The notes: generated by a model not told the origin, from the letters alone. Shown: positions 17,422 through 26,745, counted from the first letter of the stretch. The stretch: DNA of 64,000 nt from Paenibacillus plantarum (GCF_013141695.1 NZ_WHNY01000082.1:150610-214609), one strand, 5' to 3'. Program-made: numbers and translations.

Positions 17422-17437
17422 TCTACCTTTTAGTAGA
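17422..17437. promoter_or_regulatory. Candidate TetR operator in the tetR promoter
   Basis: TCTACCTTTTAGTAGA: arms TCTAC / GTAGA around six bases. The same 14-mer recurs inverted at 16790-16803. It lies immediately upstream of the tetR start. Confidence 0.65.
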
Positions 17438-17552
17438 TAGTATGTCAACCTAGGAATTTTACAGTTTGATCTTCCCAAGTGGTGTTTGGCATAATTGTTG
17501 GTTTTCCAGCATAACGATCTAAATCAGTGATATGTGTTCAGGAGGTTGAATC

Positions 17553-18938
17553 ATGGAAGATAATCGAGGATTGCCCCAGAAGCCTAATCATCAGAACGGT
17601 GTTTCTCAATGGTCAGAAGACGCACCTGCGAAATTTCATTCCCAAACCGTAGGTAATCAAGGACCTGTCCTGGAACAAGATAGTGTCTTACATGAAACTT
17701 TAGAGACTTTCATACATACTAAGATTCTTGAAAGACCTGTCCATGTGAAAGGTTGTGGAGCTTTTGGCTACTTTCAGACCGTGAATTCAATGGCTCCCTA
17801 TACGAAGCTTCACTTTCTACAAAAACCGGGCCAACAAGTTCCTGTCACGGTCCGATTTTCCCTGGCTGTAAGTAATAAAGGTACCCCGGATACGTCCCGA
17901 AATGTGCGCGGTTTCTCAACGAAATTTTACACTGATCAAGGGGTATTCGATTTGTTATGTAATCATATCCCTGTCTTCTCTGTTCGGGATGCCATTCGAT
18001 TTCCAGAGTCGATTAAAGCCTTTCTGCCATCACCAGTTAACAATCTGATCGATCCTGAACGCTTCTGGAGCTTCATCGCCCGTGCGCCAGAAGCCACTCA
18101 TTTCCTTGTTCAATTATACTCGGATGCTGGAACCATCAAGAGTCTTCGTCATATTCCAGGTCATAGCGTTAATACATATGTCTGGCGAAACGAGCAAGGC
18201 ATTCGTACGTTTGTGAAATATCATTGGTACCCATTAGCAGGTATACAAGTTATTGATAGCCGCGAAGCAGCGCAATTAGCTAGTGAAAATCCTGATTATG
18301 CGAGTAAGGACCTCTTTGATACGCTGGCAGCAGGCAAAACTGTCGAATACGGGCTGTATGTTCAGTTGATGGATCCGAGTGAAGGTGCCAATCTCCCCTA
18401 CGATGCACTAGACGATACTAAAGTTTGGGATGAAAGGCAATTTCCGATGATGCCAGTTGGCAGGCTCGTATTAAACCGCAATCCAGATAACTTTATGGAG
18501 CAAGTCGAGAAAATCGCCTTTTCTCCAGCGAATCTTCTGGAAGGTGCCGAACTATCGGACGATAAAATGCTCCAAGGTCGTACGAATATTTATTGGGATT
18601 CACAGCGGCATCGCTTAGGATCTGATTTCCGAAAGATCCCCATTAATCATCAGCAGAACTGGACGCCACGTTCACTTGAGACCAGTGGCGAAGGTAGATT
18701 TGTTGAAGGCCGACTTGTTCGATCCGATATACCTAATCCAGATAATTTCTCGCAAGCGGGACAGTATTATAATGCCCTCCCTCCTATCCAACAGGAACAT
18801 TTGGTGGAGAACCTTGCTGCCGATCTAGCTACTATTTCTACTGACATACAACGTATTGTTCTTACATACCTATTCCAAGCGTCTCAAGAAATGGCAAACA
18901 AGGTTTCTCAGCGAATTCAGTTTCTTAACAAAGGTTAA
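17553..18938 (+). CDS. Heme catalase, small-subunit type
   Basis: A 461-residue monofunctional catalase decomposing hydrogen peroxide. Catalytic residues are present: distal His64 in PVHVKGCGAFGYF, Asn137 in LLCNHIPVF, and proximal heme ligand Tyr347 in NIYWDSQRHRLG, with an arginine four residues before it. The length and lack of a C-terminal flavodoxin-like domain fit the small-subunit clades. Asn137 is followed by His where most catalases have a second Asn. The ATG has AGGAGG upstream (about 7 nt). Divergent from tetR, so the 139-nt gap holds both promoters. Confidence 0.93.
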   Translation: MEDNRGLPQKPNHQNGVSQWSEDAPAKFHSQTVGNQGPVLEQDSVLHETLETFIHTKILERPVHVKGCGAFGYFQTVNSMAPYTKLHFLQKPGQQVPVTVRFSLAVSNKGTPDTSRNVRGFSTKFYTDQGVFDLLCNHIPVFSVRDAIRFPESIKAFLPSPVNNLIDPERFWSFIARAPEATHFLVQLYSDAGTIKSLRHIPGHSVNTYVWRNEQGIRTFVKYHWYPLAGIQVIDSREAAQLASENPDYASKDLFDTLAAGKTVEYGLYVQLMDPSEGANLPYDALDDTKVWDERQFPMMPVGRLVLNRNPDNFMEQVEKIAFSPANLLEGAELSDDKMLQGRTNIYWDSQRHRLGSDFRKIPINHQQNWTPRSLETSGEGRFVEGRLVRSDIPNPDNFSQAGQYYNALPPIQQEHLVENLAADLATISTDIQRIVLTYLFQASQEMANKVSQRIQFLNKG

Positions 18939-18950
18939 TTCTACGAATTT

Positions 18951-18980
18951 GGCTGCCCTTCCGGGTGGCCATTTGTGTTT
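18951..18980 (+). terminator. Probable terminator after the catalase gene
   Basis: Arms GGCTGCCC and GGGTGGCC pair with two G-U wobbles around TTCC, followed by ATTTGTGTTT. The remaining gap to 19206 is AT-rich and shows no convincing gene; an open frame at 18975-19178 lacks a ribosome site. Confidence 0.55.
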
Positions 18981-19206
18981 CCACTTCTCAAATTGATGAA
19001 TAATTTGGTAGGTTTGGTTCTATTTACACGATATAAAAATGAAGATTTTAAGCTTATTTTCATCTTTGCTACAGATTCATTTTGTATACTTATACTAGCT
19101 TTGTACTATATACGAGGATGCTTCAATACCTTAATTTTCAGATCGTCACGCAAGGAATATAGGTTTAATCGTATTTAAAATTATTAGAAAGTAGGCACTT
19201 ATTATC

Positions 19207-20301
19207 ATGAAGCTAGCGGGTATTACTTACAAACATGAACAAAGCGTGAGCTGGCTGAAACGTTCCATATTCATTTGTATAATTATTGTATTTCTATCTG
19301 TAAGCTTTCTGTTCTTAACTCCCCCAGGATCGAAAATTCGCCTGTTTCTTGCGGATACCTTTATTGCTACCCAACATCGGGAGTGGGCATGGATTTTTGT
19401 AGGTGTGAAGAAACGGGATGAAATGATTCAAAATGTCCAGCAAATGAGTGAAAATAACGCCATTGAGAAGCAAGATTTGAATGCTATCACGATTCAGAAA
19501 CAGGATGGCAAGGTCATAGATGTTGAAGATATCGCAGGACGTGGCTGGGTCGGCAAAAAAATGGTGGTATACGATCCGAGAGCAATTCGTGTCGTTGTGC
19601 CAAGTAAAGTGGGTCAAGGGGAAACGATTAGTTCGATGGTGAATCGTACAGGGGCGCTTGCAGGTATTAATGGTGGAGGCTTCGATGACCCCCAAGGCCT
19701 AGGAAATGGGTTCGCTCCCATTGGGGTTATTATGTCTGGAGGTAAGATTCTGTATACAAGCGTTGATGGTACTGTACCTCAACAAGTCGTCGCGTTTGAC
19801 CATACGGGGAAATTAATTATTGGAAAATATTCGATTGATGAGCTCTTAGCCTTGCATGTGACGGACGCTGTTTCTTTCTATCCGCGCATCATTGCAAATG
19901 GTAAAGCACTCCCCATCGTTGGAGATGGTCTGAACCCGCGGACAGCCATTGGTCAACGCGCAGATGGCGTTATTGTAATGATCGTCATTGATGGACGTCA
20001 GACCAAAAGTATCGGCGCTTCTTTAAAAGATGTCCAAGACCTTTTACTGAAAGAAGGTTGTGTTAATGCCGGTTTCTTAGACGGAGGTGCTTCCTCTGAA
20101 ATGGTCGTCGGGCGTGATCTCATCACGCATCCATCAAGCCGATATGGCGAAAGAAGGCTGCCTTCAGGACTCCTTATTTTTGAACACCCGGATCAGGTGA
20201 ATGTTGTAAATGTATGGGAAGGTGTGAGCGATATTGATCCTGGTGGTGCTTATGATAATCCAGGTTACCTTGCGGAACACAATCAATTAAATAATAAATA
20301 A
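19207..20301 (+). CDS. Phosphodiester glycosidase family (NAGPA/DUF2233) membrane-anchored protein
   Basis: A 364-residue protein with one N-terminal membrane segment (about 20-41) and an extracellular NAGPA domain (about 115-335). Conserved blocks are GALAGINGGGFDDPQG, DAVSFYPRIIANGK, NPRTAIGQRADGVIVMIVIDGR and VNAGFLDGGASSEMVV. In the human enzyme this fold removes GlcNAc from phosphodiesters; bacterial members are linked to exopolysaccharide or cell-wall glycan processing. The substrate here is unknown. It is a stand-alone gene with its own terminator. Confidence 0.85.
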   Translation: MKLAGITYKHEQSVSWLKRSIFICIIIVFLSVSFLFLTPPGSKIRLFLADTFIATQHREWAWIFVGVKKRDEMIQNVQQMSENNAIEKQDLNAITIQKQDGKVIDVEDIAGRGWVGKKMVVYDPRAIRVVVPSKVGQGETISSMVNRTGALAGINGGGFDDPQGLGNGFAPIGVIMSGGKILYTSVDGTVPQQVVAFDHTGKLIIGKYSIDELLALHVTDAVSFYPRIIANGKALPIVGDGLNPRTAIGQRADGVIVMIVIDGRQTKSIGASLKDVQDLLLKEGCVNAGFLDGGASSEMVVGRDLITHPSSRYGERRLPSGLLIFEHPDQVNVVNVWEGVSDIDPGGAYDNPGYLAEHNQLNNK

Positions 20302-20305
20302 CAAT

Positions 20306-20336
20306 AAAAAGAGCTGCCCATTGGCAGCTCTTTCTT
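20306..20336 (+). terminator. Strong intrinsic terminator
   Basis: Perfect stem GAGCTGCC / GGCAGCTC with a CATT loop and TTTCTT tail. It can serve the glycosidase gene (plus) and, with its A-rich left flank, the convergent cwlJ-like gene. Confidence 0.88.
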
Positions 20337-20362
20337 CTCGTTTAACGATTCTATTCGTACTA

Positions 20363-20806
20363 TTAAAACGTATTGTAAACATTTTGACATTCTTTGGCGG
20401 TCGGCTCATAAAAACAGTGCTTCTTGTAGCGGCCTGCTATCGGCTGATTATACCAGGTATCTGGACAAGGTCCAGGATTGTCGAACGTTCCCGGTCGAAA
20501 ATACCAAAGTGAAAATTTACCTGGCCAAGCCCGCTCCCCATCCACAGCTCTTTGTGCAATGCGACGCTCTCTTTCTCTTGCATTTTGATAATACAACCCG
20601 TGCTGCAACGCTTCAAACGCATGCGGTTGGTTGATCATTTGGGGAATTGTCCGGAGATTTTTGAAATCGGAGCAATTCGCTCTTATTCGATTAATGCCAA
20701 CATTTCCAACAAGAAACATACCCGTTTCGCCTTCGGTCTCAGCTTCAGCCCGAAGCAACCTTGCCAACATGTCGATATCCTGCTTTCTAGCTTTCACGAC
20801 TGCCAT
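20363..20806 (-). CDS. cwlJ: Spore cortex-lytic hydrolase, CwlJ/SleB catalytic domain
   Basis: A 147-residue single-domain hydrolase of the CwlJ type with no signal peptide and no peptidoglycan-binding domain (SleB has both). LARLLRAEAETEGETGMFLVGNVGINRI carries the conserved glutamate thought to be catalytic, and further on PGPCPDTWYNQP and GRYKKHCFYEP match the family. CwlJ degrades muramic-delta-lactam cortex during germination and in Bacillus needs GerQ, not seen here. The ATG follows GAGGTGAG. Expected to be expressed in the mother cell. Confidence 0.88.
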   Translation of the reverse strand: MAVVKARKQDIDMLARLLRAEAETEGETGMFLVGNVGINRIRANCSDFKNLRTIPQMINQPHAFEALQHGLYYQNARERERRIAQRAVDGERAWPGKFSLWYFRPGTFDNPGPCPDTWYNQPIAGRYKKHCFYEPTAKECQNVYNTF

Positions 20807-20892
20807 TCGCTCACCTCAATTGAGTATATGTCTAGACCCATCATATTGTAGGTGAAGTGGAAATGTGACACTTAACTATTCATACATTCTTT

Positions 20893-23800
20893 TTACACGA
20901 TAAGTAAACTGAACTTGCTCTCTCCATACGAAACGGTTTCCATGTTGGGCTCAGTTGCATATCGAACACTATTTAGCAGCACATGTTCATGTAGAACATG
21001 GTCAAACCGTTCTAAAGCAGTTTGTAACTCTGCGTCTACAGCTAGAACCAGATCGATGCGTTTTTCGATCGGGAGTCCTATCTTTTTGCGATAATCTTGA
21101 ATTGCTCGAATGACCTCTCTAACTAACCCTTCCTGTTCTAACTCTTCCGTCATTGTCGTGTTTAAGGCAACCGTCATTTGGTAACCTGATACGGAAGCAT
21201 AACCTTCATTCGCTTGTTTCTCGATAAGTAAATCCTCAAGCAGAATGTGCAGCTCTTCGCCATCAATCATCATATCCAGGAAGCCGTTGTCCATCACTGC
21301 TTTTGCTTCTAGAGCTGATAGCTGCTTCAACTGAGCTTGCACGGGTCCCACGAATTTCCCGAACTTTTTACCTGCAGCTTTCAAGTTTAACTTGAAAGTA
21401 AACCGTACGAAGCCGACATCACTCGATACGATATGGATCGATTTCACATTGATCTCATCTTGGATGATATCTTCAAAACCGCCAATATTACGCGCACCGT
21501 CAAACGAAACGTATAACTCCGAAAGCGGCATCCGAGTCTTGATTCCCGTTTCATTCCGGATATTGCGAGCCAATTCCACGATTTGCCTCACGGTTTCCAT
21601 CTCATTCTCCAATGATACATCGTATAACGTTTCGTCCATTTTCGGATAATCGGTAAGATGCACACTCCCCTTGCCTCCCAAATTCGCATAGAGATCATCT
21701 GCAATAAGTGGTGTGTAGGGAGCAATCAGTTGTGCGAGTGTTAGCAGAACATGACGTAAGGTTTGATAAGCAGCAATTTTATCTTCGGTCCATTCGCTTC
21801 CCCAGAACCGATCTCGCGAGCGTCGGATATACCAATTGCTCAGTTCATCTACGAACGTTTCAATTTGCTTCGCCGGGTTTAAGAAATCATTGATTTCTAG
21901 TCCTTTTACAACATGTTGCAAAGTACTGTTCAATCTAGATAGAATCCATCGATCTAACACATTCACGGAAGTTATCTGCGGATGGTTATCTGGTTGATAT
22001 TGATCAATTTGTGCATACAACGCATAGAAAGCATGTGTATTGTTGATCGTATCAATGACTTTGGATTTAGCCTCGGCGACAATCTGCTTAGAAAATTTCT
22101 TGCTGCTCCAGGGTGCGCTATCGGATAACAAGGCCCATCGGAATGCATCGGTGCCGAATTCGTTGATGATTTCCCAAGGATCTATCCCATTGCCCTTGCT
22201 CTTGGACATTTTTTGTCCATTCTCATCCAGAACATGCCCTGTAGATAAGACGGATTTATACGGGATTTGCCCATTATAAAGGGTAGAGACTGCCAGCAAG
22301 CTGAAAAACCAGCCGCGCGTCTGATCGATCCCCTCGCAGATCATATCCGCGGGATACTGCTCTTGAAACAGTTCTTTGTTCTCAAATGGCTGATGATACT
22401 GGGCAAATGGCATGGAGCCGCTATCGAACCAGACGTCAATGACTTCCGAGGTTCTATGCATGGTACCGCCGCAAGCGCAGCGCAGCTTCACCTGATCCAC
22501 GTACGGCTTATGCAGCTCAAGGCTTTCCTCGATCTGATCAATTGATTTATCACGTAGGTCCTTGTGGCTGTGAGGTGCATATTCTGCTTTGCATTCTTCG
22601 CAGATCCAAACGTTGAGTGGCGTACCCCAATAGCGATTCCTGCTGATATTCCAATCGACAAGTTCTTCTAAGAATTTCCCAAACCGACCTTCCCGCAGAT
22701 GCGAAGGATACCATGTGATTTGACTGTTGTTCGCAATTAACTGATCTTTAATAGCCGTTGTTTGGATGAACCAACTCTCCGTCGCATAATAGAGAAGCGG
22801 CGATTTACAGCGCCAGCAGAATGGATAGCTATGCTCATAACGTTCCTTCGAAAACAACAGACCACGCTCAGATAAGTTTTTAACGATATCAATATCGCAA
22901 TCCTTCACAAAACGACCGGCAAAATCGATGACCTGATCGACGTAACGACCTCTAGCATCCACCACATTTACGAAATCCAATTCATGTTGGCGTACGGTGC
23001 GATAATCATCTTCTCCGTGAGCTGGTGCAATATGGACGATCCCCGTACCGCTAGTGTCGCTAACATAGTCTGCGTCTACGACGATATGTCCTTTCGTAAC
23101 TTGTGAATAATCAAAAGGTGCCATATAAGGTGTTCCTACAAATTCGGCACCTTTATGCGTGGATAGGAGTTCATACTCCCCTTTCATGATCTTATCAACA
23201 AGGTTGTGTGCTACGATGTACACTTCACCATGCTGTTTGACTTTGACATAATCGACATCTTTATTGACAGCTAAAGCGACATTGGCAGGCAATGTCCATG
23301 GCGTAGTCGTCCATGCCAGGAAATGTTCATCTGCGTTCTTACTTGTGAATTTCACAGTGGCACTCAGATCTTTCACATCTTCATAACCTTGGGCAACTTC
23401 GTGTGAGCTGAGTGTTGTTTGGCAATCTGGGCAATATGGGCTTACGCGATGACCTTTGTATAGATGCCCTTTCGCATGAATCGTGGATAAAATATGCCAA
23501 ACACTTTCGATATAATCATTAGTTAGTGTGACATAGGGGTTCTCCATGTCCGTCCAGTAGGCGATCGCTTCGGTCATTTCACGCCACTGCTTCTCATATT
23601 CGAAAACGCTGAGCTTACACGCCTCCACGAATTTGGCGACTCCATAGGATTCGATTTCCTGTTTGCCAGAAATACCTAGCTTCTTCTCTACGCCTAGCTC
23701 AACAGGAAGCCCATGTGTATCCCACCCTGCTTTGCGTATGACGCGGAAGCCTGACATCGTTTTGTAGCGACCGATGAAATCTTTAATTACTCGTCCCAGC

Positions 23801-23973
23801 ACATGTCCGATATGCGGCTCACCATTCGCTGTTGGGGGACCTTCATAAAAAACAAAGTTGGGTTGTCCCTCTCTGTTTTCAATTGATTTGCGAAATGTGT
23901 CATTCTGTTTCCACTGTTCAAGAACACGGAGCTCTCGCGTCCTTGCCTTTTCTTTTACATCCACTTTTCTCAT
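20893..23973 (-). CDS. ileS: Isoleucyl-tRNA synthetase, long (IleS2-like) form
   Basis: A class I synthetase charging tRNA-Ile. The HIGH motif is at about residues 54-57 (in NGEPHIGH), KMSKS at about 588-592, and the CP1 editing domain contains TTTPWT and GTGIVHIAPAHGEDD. Length (1,026 residues from the ATG at 23973, chosen because AGAGG lies 9 nt upstream) and the segment SPYCPDCQTTLSSHEVAQGYEDV resemble the eukaryote-like IleS2 clade rather than the roughly 920-residue IleS1. IleS2 enzymes tend to tolerate mupirocin; that is inference. It is controlled by the T-box leader upstream and terminates in short spacing before the cwlJ-like gene. Confidence 0.93.
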   Translation of the reverse strand: MRKVDVKEKARTRELRVLEQWKQNDTFRKSIENREGQPNFVFYEGPPTANGEPHIGHVLGRVIKDFIGRYKTMSGFRVIRKAGWDTHGLPVELGVEKKLGISGKQEIESYGVAKFVEACKLSVFEYEKQWREMTEAIAYWTDMENPYVTLTNDYIESVWHILSTIHAKGHLYKGHRVSPYCPDCQTTLSSHEVAQGYEDVKDLSATVKFTSKNADEHFLAWTTTPWTLPANVALAVNKDVDYVKVKQHGEVYIVAHNLVDKIMKGEYELLSTHKGAEFVGTPYMAPFDYSQVTKGHIVVDADYVSDTSGTGIVHIAPAHGEDDYRTVRQHELDFVNVVDARGRYVDQVIDFAGRFVKDCDIDIVKNLSERGLLFSKERYEHSYPFCWRCKSPLLYYATESWFIQTTAIKDQLIANNSQITWYPSHLREGRFGKFLEELVDWNISRNRYWGTPLNVWICEECKAEYAPHSHKDLRDKSIDQIEESLELHKPYVDQVKLRCACGGTMHRTSEVIDVWFDSGSMPFAQYHQPFENKELFQEQYPADMICEGIDQTRGWFFSLLAVSTLYNGQIPYKSVLSTGHVLDENGQKMSKSKGNGIDPWEIINEFGTDAFRWALLSDSAPWSSKKFSKQIVAEAKSKVIDTINNTHAFYALYAQIDQYQPDNHPQITSVNVLDRWILSRLNSTLQHVVKGLEINDFLNPAKQIETFVDELSNWYIRRSRDRFWGSEWTEDKIAAYQTLRHVLLTLAQLIAPYTPLIADDLYANLGGKGSVHLTDYPKMDETLYDVSLENEMETVRQIVELARNIRNETGIKTRMPLSELYVSFDGARNIGGFEDIIQDEINVKSIHIVSSDVGFVRFTFKLNLKAAGKKFGKFVGPVQAQLKQLSALEAKAVMDNGFLDMMIDGEELHILLEDLLIEKQANEGYASVSGYQMTVALNTTMTEELEQEGLVREVIRAIQDYRKKIGLPIEKRIDLVLAVDAELQTALERFDHVLHEHVLLNSVRYATEPNMETVSYGESKFSLLIV

Positions 23974-24042
23974 AGGTCTCATCCTCTCAATTCATCCAAC
24001 TTAACGTTCGTTCCTTGACGAAAAGGTTATTTGAAAAACACA

Positions 24043-24305
24043 AAAAATCCCGTCCCATAAGGGACGAGATTTCATCTCGCGATACCACCCTAGTTCCGTA
24101 AGGATTATGATTATCATAATCTTACGACACCTCTAACTACGTACCATCATACGCATCCTTAGTAACGGCTGGAACCCGGGTTAGCTTACTCACATGCTTC
24201 AGCTTTCCTTCTCGGAGAGGATTTTCTACGAAGTCTTGAACATTGGCTCTCAGCAACTGCCAACTCTCTGTGGATCAAGGGCTCCTTATACTCTTTCTCG
24301 TCAAT
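24043..24305 (-). promoter_or_regulatory. T-box riboswitch leader of ileS, AUC specifier
   Basis: On the minus strand the leader shows Stem I with the AGTA motif, the apical segment AGAGAGTTGG, then TTGCTGAGAGCCAA. The specifier follows GAAA and reads AUC (24222-24220), an isoleucine codon. The T-box sequence is AGGGTGGTATCGCG (24091-24078). The competing terminator has arms TCTCGTCCC / GGGACGGGA plus TTTTTT (24073-24043). Uncharged tRNA-Ile is expected to stabilise the antiterminator and turn on ileS. Confidence 0.92.
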
Positions 24306-24367
24306 GAATTTATTCGAACATTTAGTTAACTCATTCTTGCATCTTCATCAGCAAATGTCAACAGGCG

Positions 24368-25369
24368 CTATTTATTTCCTTCCAAACATAACTTCACCAA
24401 ATCATCCACATGAGCAGTTGCCAAACATTCAACTGTATCTGCTGCTCCATAGTAGATTTTCACTTCACCATCATCTTCAAGAATCATGCCGCCTGGGAAA
24501 ATGACATCATTACGGAAGCCCCCATCTGTTTCGTAACTAACTTCGGGTGCTAATAATGGCTCCTTATAAAGTCCGATAACCTTCTTCGGGTTTTCCAAAT
24601 CAAGCAGCATTAAACCTGCTGTATAACGCTTTTTCCACGATGCCTCCCAGCCATTTTTACCACGGTTTGAATCGATATCAACGGCATGGATCGTCGTTAA
24701 CCAACCCTTGGACGTACGAATTGGCGGTGCGGCAGGTCCAATTTTATCATTCGCATATGGAACATGTTCTACACCTAGTAGGAGATCCGTATCTCCCCAG
24801 TATTTGAGATCAGGCGACTGCGAAATCCAAATATCAAATTGATCTTTCCCGCGGCTGTAAACCGGGAAAGGACGTTCCAGACGTACATAATTACCATTAA
24901 TTTTCTCAGGAAAAAGAACCATATTCCGGTTGTCTGGTGCTGACATGGACAAAATTTCAAATTTATCAAAATCATCCGTTACCGCAATCCCACCTCTAAC
25001 ACCATGGCGTGTATCTACCGCGAAGCACATGTAAACACGTCCGTCCATCACGGTAAGTCGAGGGTCATAGACGCGTGTGATTTCCTCGTCATACAACTTC
25101 CAACAAGGTTTCGACTGTACATCCCAATGAATGCCGTCTTTGCTGTAGGCAAGGCCTAGATCGGTTGTATGCGAAGGCTCTAACGTTTGATCCTTGACAG
25201 AGCCGTGGTCATTACGGAACACCATAATATATTGGCCTTGGAATTTGGTAACGCCAGCATTGAATGTAAGCGCTGTAGGATAGGGCACGGAATCTGCCGT
25301 GAGGATCGGGTTAGCAGGATGTCTTGTAATAACAGAACTGGATGTTAATGAACCAATGGTTAAAGTCAT
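24368..25369 (-). CDS. GH130-family glycoside phosphorylase/hydrolase
   Basis: A five-bladed beta-propeller enzyme of GH130 (333 residues from the ATG at 25369, with GGAGGAAC upstream). Family blocks are HPANPILTADSVP at the N-terminus, FNAGVTKFQGQYIMVFRND, RVYDPRLTVMDGRVYMCFA, DNRNMVLFPEKINGNYVRLERP and FRNDVIFPGG. GH130 enzymes phosphorolyse beta-mannosides or hydrolyse beta-1,2-mannosides. The linkage acted on cannot be told here. It is divergent from an AraC regulator, which probably controls it; no transporter is adjacent. Confidence 0.87.
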   Translation of the reverse strand: MTLTIGSLTSSSVITRHPANPILTADSVPYPTALTFNAGVTKFQGQYIMVFRNDHGSVKDQTLEPSHTTDLGLAYSKDGIHWDVQSKPCWKLYDEEITRVYDPRLTVMDGRVYMCFAVDTRHGVRGGIAVTDDFDKFEILSMSAPDNRNMVLFPEKINGNYVRLERPFPVYSRGKDQFDIWISQSPDLKYWGDTDLLLGVEHVPYANDKIGPAAPPIRTSKGWLTTIHAVDIDSNRGKNGWEASWKKRYTAGLMLLDLENPKKVIGLYKEPLLAPEVSYETDGGFRNDVIFPGGMILEDDGEVKIYYGAADTVECLATAHVDDLVKLCLEGNK

Positions 25370-25477
25370 GAGAGTTCCTCCTTCATTCTTATCTATCAAT
25401 AGGTTACAATAAGTATGCTTACTATACCTATCAATCCTTGAACAAACCTCTCATTTCTTGAATAGGCAGTGATTCTC

Positions 25478-26344
25478 ATGACATTTCCCATCAATAAGCA
25501 ATTATCGGATTATCCTAATATCGGGACATTCCCTTTTCATTTATCCATTAATCGAGTTGACCAGCATTTTCCCAGCCATCGTCATGATTTCTTGGAATTC
25601 TCTTTGGTTGTTGAGGGCTACGGTTACGAAACCGTTAACGGGCAAGTACATCCTATGCAACCTGGAACCTTTACCCTACTGCTTCCTTATCAAGTGCATG
25701 AAATCACTGCGAATCCTGGCAGTCCACTCATTCTGTTCAACTGTATGTTTGGATTGGAGCTACTTGGGGATCCAGCGGAGCGCTTGCTTCTCTCGGATAA
25801 CAATCCATTCTTAACTCACTATGACTTGAGTGCTGAACAAAGTGAGCTCGTAAGACAGAAATTGCAAGGAATGCTTCGTGAATATGAGCAATCCGTTGAT
25901 ATCTGGCAGCCTCTTCTCTTGAAAGGGGAGCTCCAACGTATACTTGCATTTCTGTACAGGCTCCATCCTAGCAGCTCAGACGTACAGCCGAATGTATCCG
26001 AATTGTCGTCCAAAACCGCCTTACCATGGGCCATACTTCGCTATATTCATACGCACTATCGTGACCCGCTAACGTTGGAGTTGATCGGCGCTCATTTCCA
26101 TTGTCATCCTTCAAGGGTGACGCAAATCTTATCTCAACATCTTGGCGTGACCTTTGTAACCCTGCTTCAGGAAACGCGTATTCGACACGCTTGTAGTTTG
26201 TTAGCAACAACCGAAATGAAGGTAACAGATATCGCGTTTGAAGTCGGCTACGAATCGTTCGCTAGCTTTAGTCGTAATTTCCTAAAACATGTAGAGATTT
26301 CACCTACCCAGTATAGGGCCTCTATGAGGATACAGCTGAAGTGA
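25478..26344 (+). CDS. AraC-family regulator with cupin sensor domain
   Basis: About 288 residues: an N-terminal cupin (HFPSHRHDFLEFSLVVEGYG, then QPGTFTLLLPYQVHEI) for a sugar ligand and a C-terminal double HTH. Helices include LTLELIGAHFHCHPSRVTQILSQHLG and VTDIAFEVGYESFASFSRNFLKHVEISPTQYR, the AraC signature. The ATG at 25478 follows an in-frame GTG at 25469; the ribosome site is weak for both. It probably activates the divergent GH130 gene through the 108-nt shared region. Confidence 0.88.
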   Translation: MTFPINKQLSDYPNIGTFPFHLSINRVDQHFPSHRHDFLEFSLVVEGYGYETVNGQVHPMQPGTFTLLLPYQVHEITANPGSPLILFNCMFGLELLGDPAERLLLSDNNPFLTHYDLSAEQSELVRQKLQGMLREYEQSVDIWQPLLLKGELQRILAFLYRLHPSSSDVQPNVSELSSKTALPWAILRYIHTHYRDPLTLELIGAHFHCHPSRVTQILSQHLGVTFVTLLQETRIRHACSLLATTEMKVTDIAFEVGYESFASFSRNFLKHVEISPTQYRASMRIQLK

Positions 26345-26356
26345 GACTGAAATAGA

Positions 26357-26391
26357 AATACCCGACTGAGCTGGCGCTCGGTCGGGTATTT
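26357..26391 (+). terminator. Intrinsic terminator after the AraC gene
   Basis: Stem AAATACCCGAC / GTCGGGTATTT with a 13-nt loop; the tail is TCTGC, so it may work best as a bidirectional A/T-flanked hairpin. It begins 13 nt after the araC-like stop. Confidence 0.7.
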
Positions 26392-26449
26392 CTGCATGCT
26401 AGAGGCGGGGATTTCGTATTTCTCCTGTGTGATGTGAGTGCGCTTGGTG

Positions 26450-26639
26450 AATAGATGGATTTTATCCAGTTAAATGGTGGGATTTTCTGAACAAACACAG
26501 AATAGATGGAAAACCTGTAGTTAATTTTGGGGATTATAGCCAATCCGAACAAAAACGGAAGTTTTACCTACATGTTTTACAGTTAATTCAATTTCCCAAG
26601 GAAATCCATCGGAAATAGCTGTATATTTTCCAGTTAAAA
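26450..26639. repeat. Four-unit hairpin array A (51-62-51 nt spacing)
   Basis: Four 26-nt units start at 26450, 26501, 26563 and 26614, that is 51, 62 and 51 nt apart. Most begin AATAG and carry a CAGTTAA-like or AGTTAATT-like end; the first forms a clear stem (TGGAT, TTT, ATCCA). They are about 60 percent alike. They fill much of the 400-nt gap between convergent araC-like and VWA genes, which otherwise holds the terminator at 26357 and a GC-richer stretch (26645-26745) without a gene. Confidence 0.7.
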
Positions 26640-26745
26640 CAGATGCGTGACCTGGGAACCCCTCCAAAACCAAGCGCAACCAACGCATCCGATCGGCGAG
26701 ATCTCGCGTCCGCTTCCTGAGCGTTCCTACCCAGCACCACCTACG

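Noticed and set aside
18975..19178. 67-codon hydrophobic open frame after the catalase gene
   Set aside because: No ribosome site, starts within the terminator tail, AT-rich sequence gives hydrophobic codons by chance.
24190..24205. Alternative T-box specifier AUG in GAAGCATG
   Set aside because: The AUC after GAAA at 24222-24220 fits the specifier-loop position and the isoleucine enzyme better.
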